Shown one piece after another: positions 5,153-5,506 of a stretch of DNA of 5,506 bases. The position numbers and the translations under genes are program-made. The DNA is from Eubacterium sp. CAG:786 (GTDB lineage Bacteria > Bacillota > Clostridia > Oscillospirales > Ruminococcaceae). The DNA is taken from assembly GCA_000432175.1 (NCBI GenBank), contig HF989492.1:1-5506 (forward strand), given 5' to 3'. Position 1 is the stretch's first letter. Every line of letters begins with the position of its first letter. The notes under the pieces were generated by a model. It searched no databases. It was not told where the DNA came from and worked only from the letters and a program-made list of their open reading frames with translations.

Positions 5153-5506
5153 TTACTTCTTGCGCTTCTTAGCCGCAATAGCAAGTGCCGCAGCCGCGCC
5201 GATAGCGGCAATGCCCGCACCTGCAGGACCTTCAACGCCCATATTCGGGTTCTCACCCATCGGGATTATAGAATCGCCAATAGTGATCTCATCGTTGATC
5301 GGGTTGTTAGGCTCATTGTCAACAGGCACCTCTGCCAGCGGAACATCGTCCGGCAGGAACTCGATTTCCTCAGGGTCAGCACTGTCGTCGTCCGCGTCAT
5401 CAGGATCATCAGACGGGTCGTACGGAGGCTCTTCATCAGTTATAGGATCGTCAGGGTCATCAGGATCATCTGGCTGATCAGGTGTTACAGGCTGATCAGG
5501 ATCCGG
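5153..5506 (-). CDS. C-terminal part of a probable wall-anchored surface protein (partial)
   Basis: Only the last 117 or so residues are in the window; the start lies beyond the right edge. Four parts can be read. First comes a low-complexity stalk rich in Pro and Asp, with repeated DQP and DDP units (5506 to about 5390). Then follows an acidic stretch with LPDDVPLAEVPVDNEP. Next comes a short segment with IIPMGENPNMGVEG. The end is a hydrophobic Ala/Gly/Ile run (AAIGAAAALAIAA) followed by the basic tail KKRKK and TAA at 5155-5153. Stalk, motif, membrane segment and positive tail together match a sortase-type cell-wall anchor, with NPNMG in the place of LPxTG or NPxTG. The fourth residue is Met, not the usual Thr, so sorting may be altered or the segment may simply hold the protein in the membrane. 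The function of the outer domain is unknown because it is outside the window. Confidence 0.72.
   Translation of the reverse strand, partial: PDPDQPVTPDQPDDPDDPDDPITDEEPPYDPSDDPDDADDDSADPEEIEFLPDDVPLAEVPVDNEPNNPINDEITIGDSIIPMGENPNMGVEGPAGAGIAAIGAAAALAIAAKKRKK
5396..5470. repeat. Direct repeats encoding the Pro-Asp stalk
   Basis: A 15-base unit, gtcatcaggatcatc, occurs exactly at 5396-5410 and 5456-5470, with looser relatives (tgatcagg at 5475-5482 and 5493-5500). On the minus strand the unit encodes DDPDD. Such in-frame repeats can change copy number by slippage, so the stalk length may vary between strains. Confidence 0.6.

Noticed and set aside
5070..5477. Plus-strand frame encoding a Ser/Gly-rich protein
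   Set aside because: It is the mirror of the Pro-Asp repeats of the minus-strand surface-protein gene, starts inside trkH and runs through the terminator.

Overview
The window looks like a chromosomal piece from a Gram-positive anaerobe of the Clostridia, most like Ruminococcaceae. The evidence is strong AGGAGG-type ribosome binding sites paired with TTG and GTG starts, heavy use of ATA for isoleucine in the potassium genes, an A118-type phage portal gene, and a C-terminal wall-sorting tail of the NPxxG kind at the right edge. The genus is an inference, since no rRNA or marker gene is present.

Left part (1-1980, minus strand): a fragment of a phage head module. An A118/SPP1-gp6-type portal gene (1885-521) is followed, with an 11-base overlap, by a small acidic coiled-coil protein (531-169) that resembles a short scaffolding protein. 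Transcription runs leftwards, so capsid genes, if any, would lie beyond base 1, but the last 168 bases hold no convincing gene. The place where a large terminase gene would normally sit, upstream of the portal, is instead a 386-base intergenic region followed by an unrelated host operon on the other strand. The module is therefore an edge or a remnant.

Intergenic region (1886-2271): from left to right it holds the portal ribosome binding site and a candidate promoter overlapping small palindromes, a hairpin terminator facing left, a good rightward promoter (TTGACT, 17 bases, TATAGT), and a 162-bp foldback element at 2070-2231. The element has perfect 17-bp terminal inverted repeats and is flanked by TATT on both sides. 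It begins at the predicted transcription start of the potassium operon. It is best read as a MITE-like insertion, or alternatively as a long structured leader.

Middle (2272-5073, plus strand): a two-gene potassium uptake operon. trkA encodes a peripheral protein with two RCK nucleotide-binding units and trkH encodes the membrane channel with four pore loops. They are 12 bases apart, and TrkA should gate the TrkH channel at the membrane. The operon ends in a tandem TGATAA stop, a short hairpin and a bidirectional terminator.

Right edge (5506-5153, minus strand): the C-terminal end of a probable cell-surface protein, with an acidic Pro-Asp-rich stalk, an unusual NPNMG sorting-like motif, a hydrophobic segment and a basic tail. 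It converges on trkH and shares its terminator.

The best candidate for something undescribed is the foldback element placed exactly between promoter and gene. No complete defence or other novel protein system is visible.
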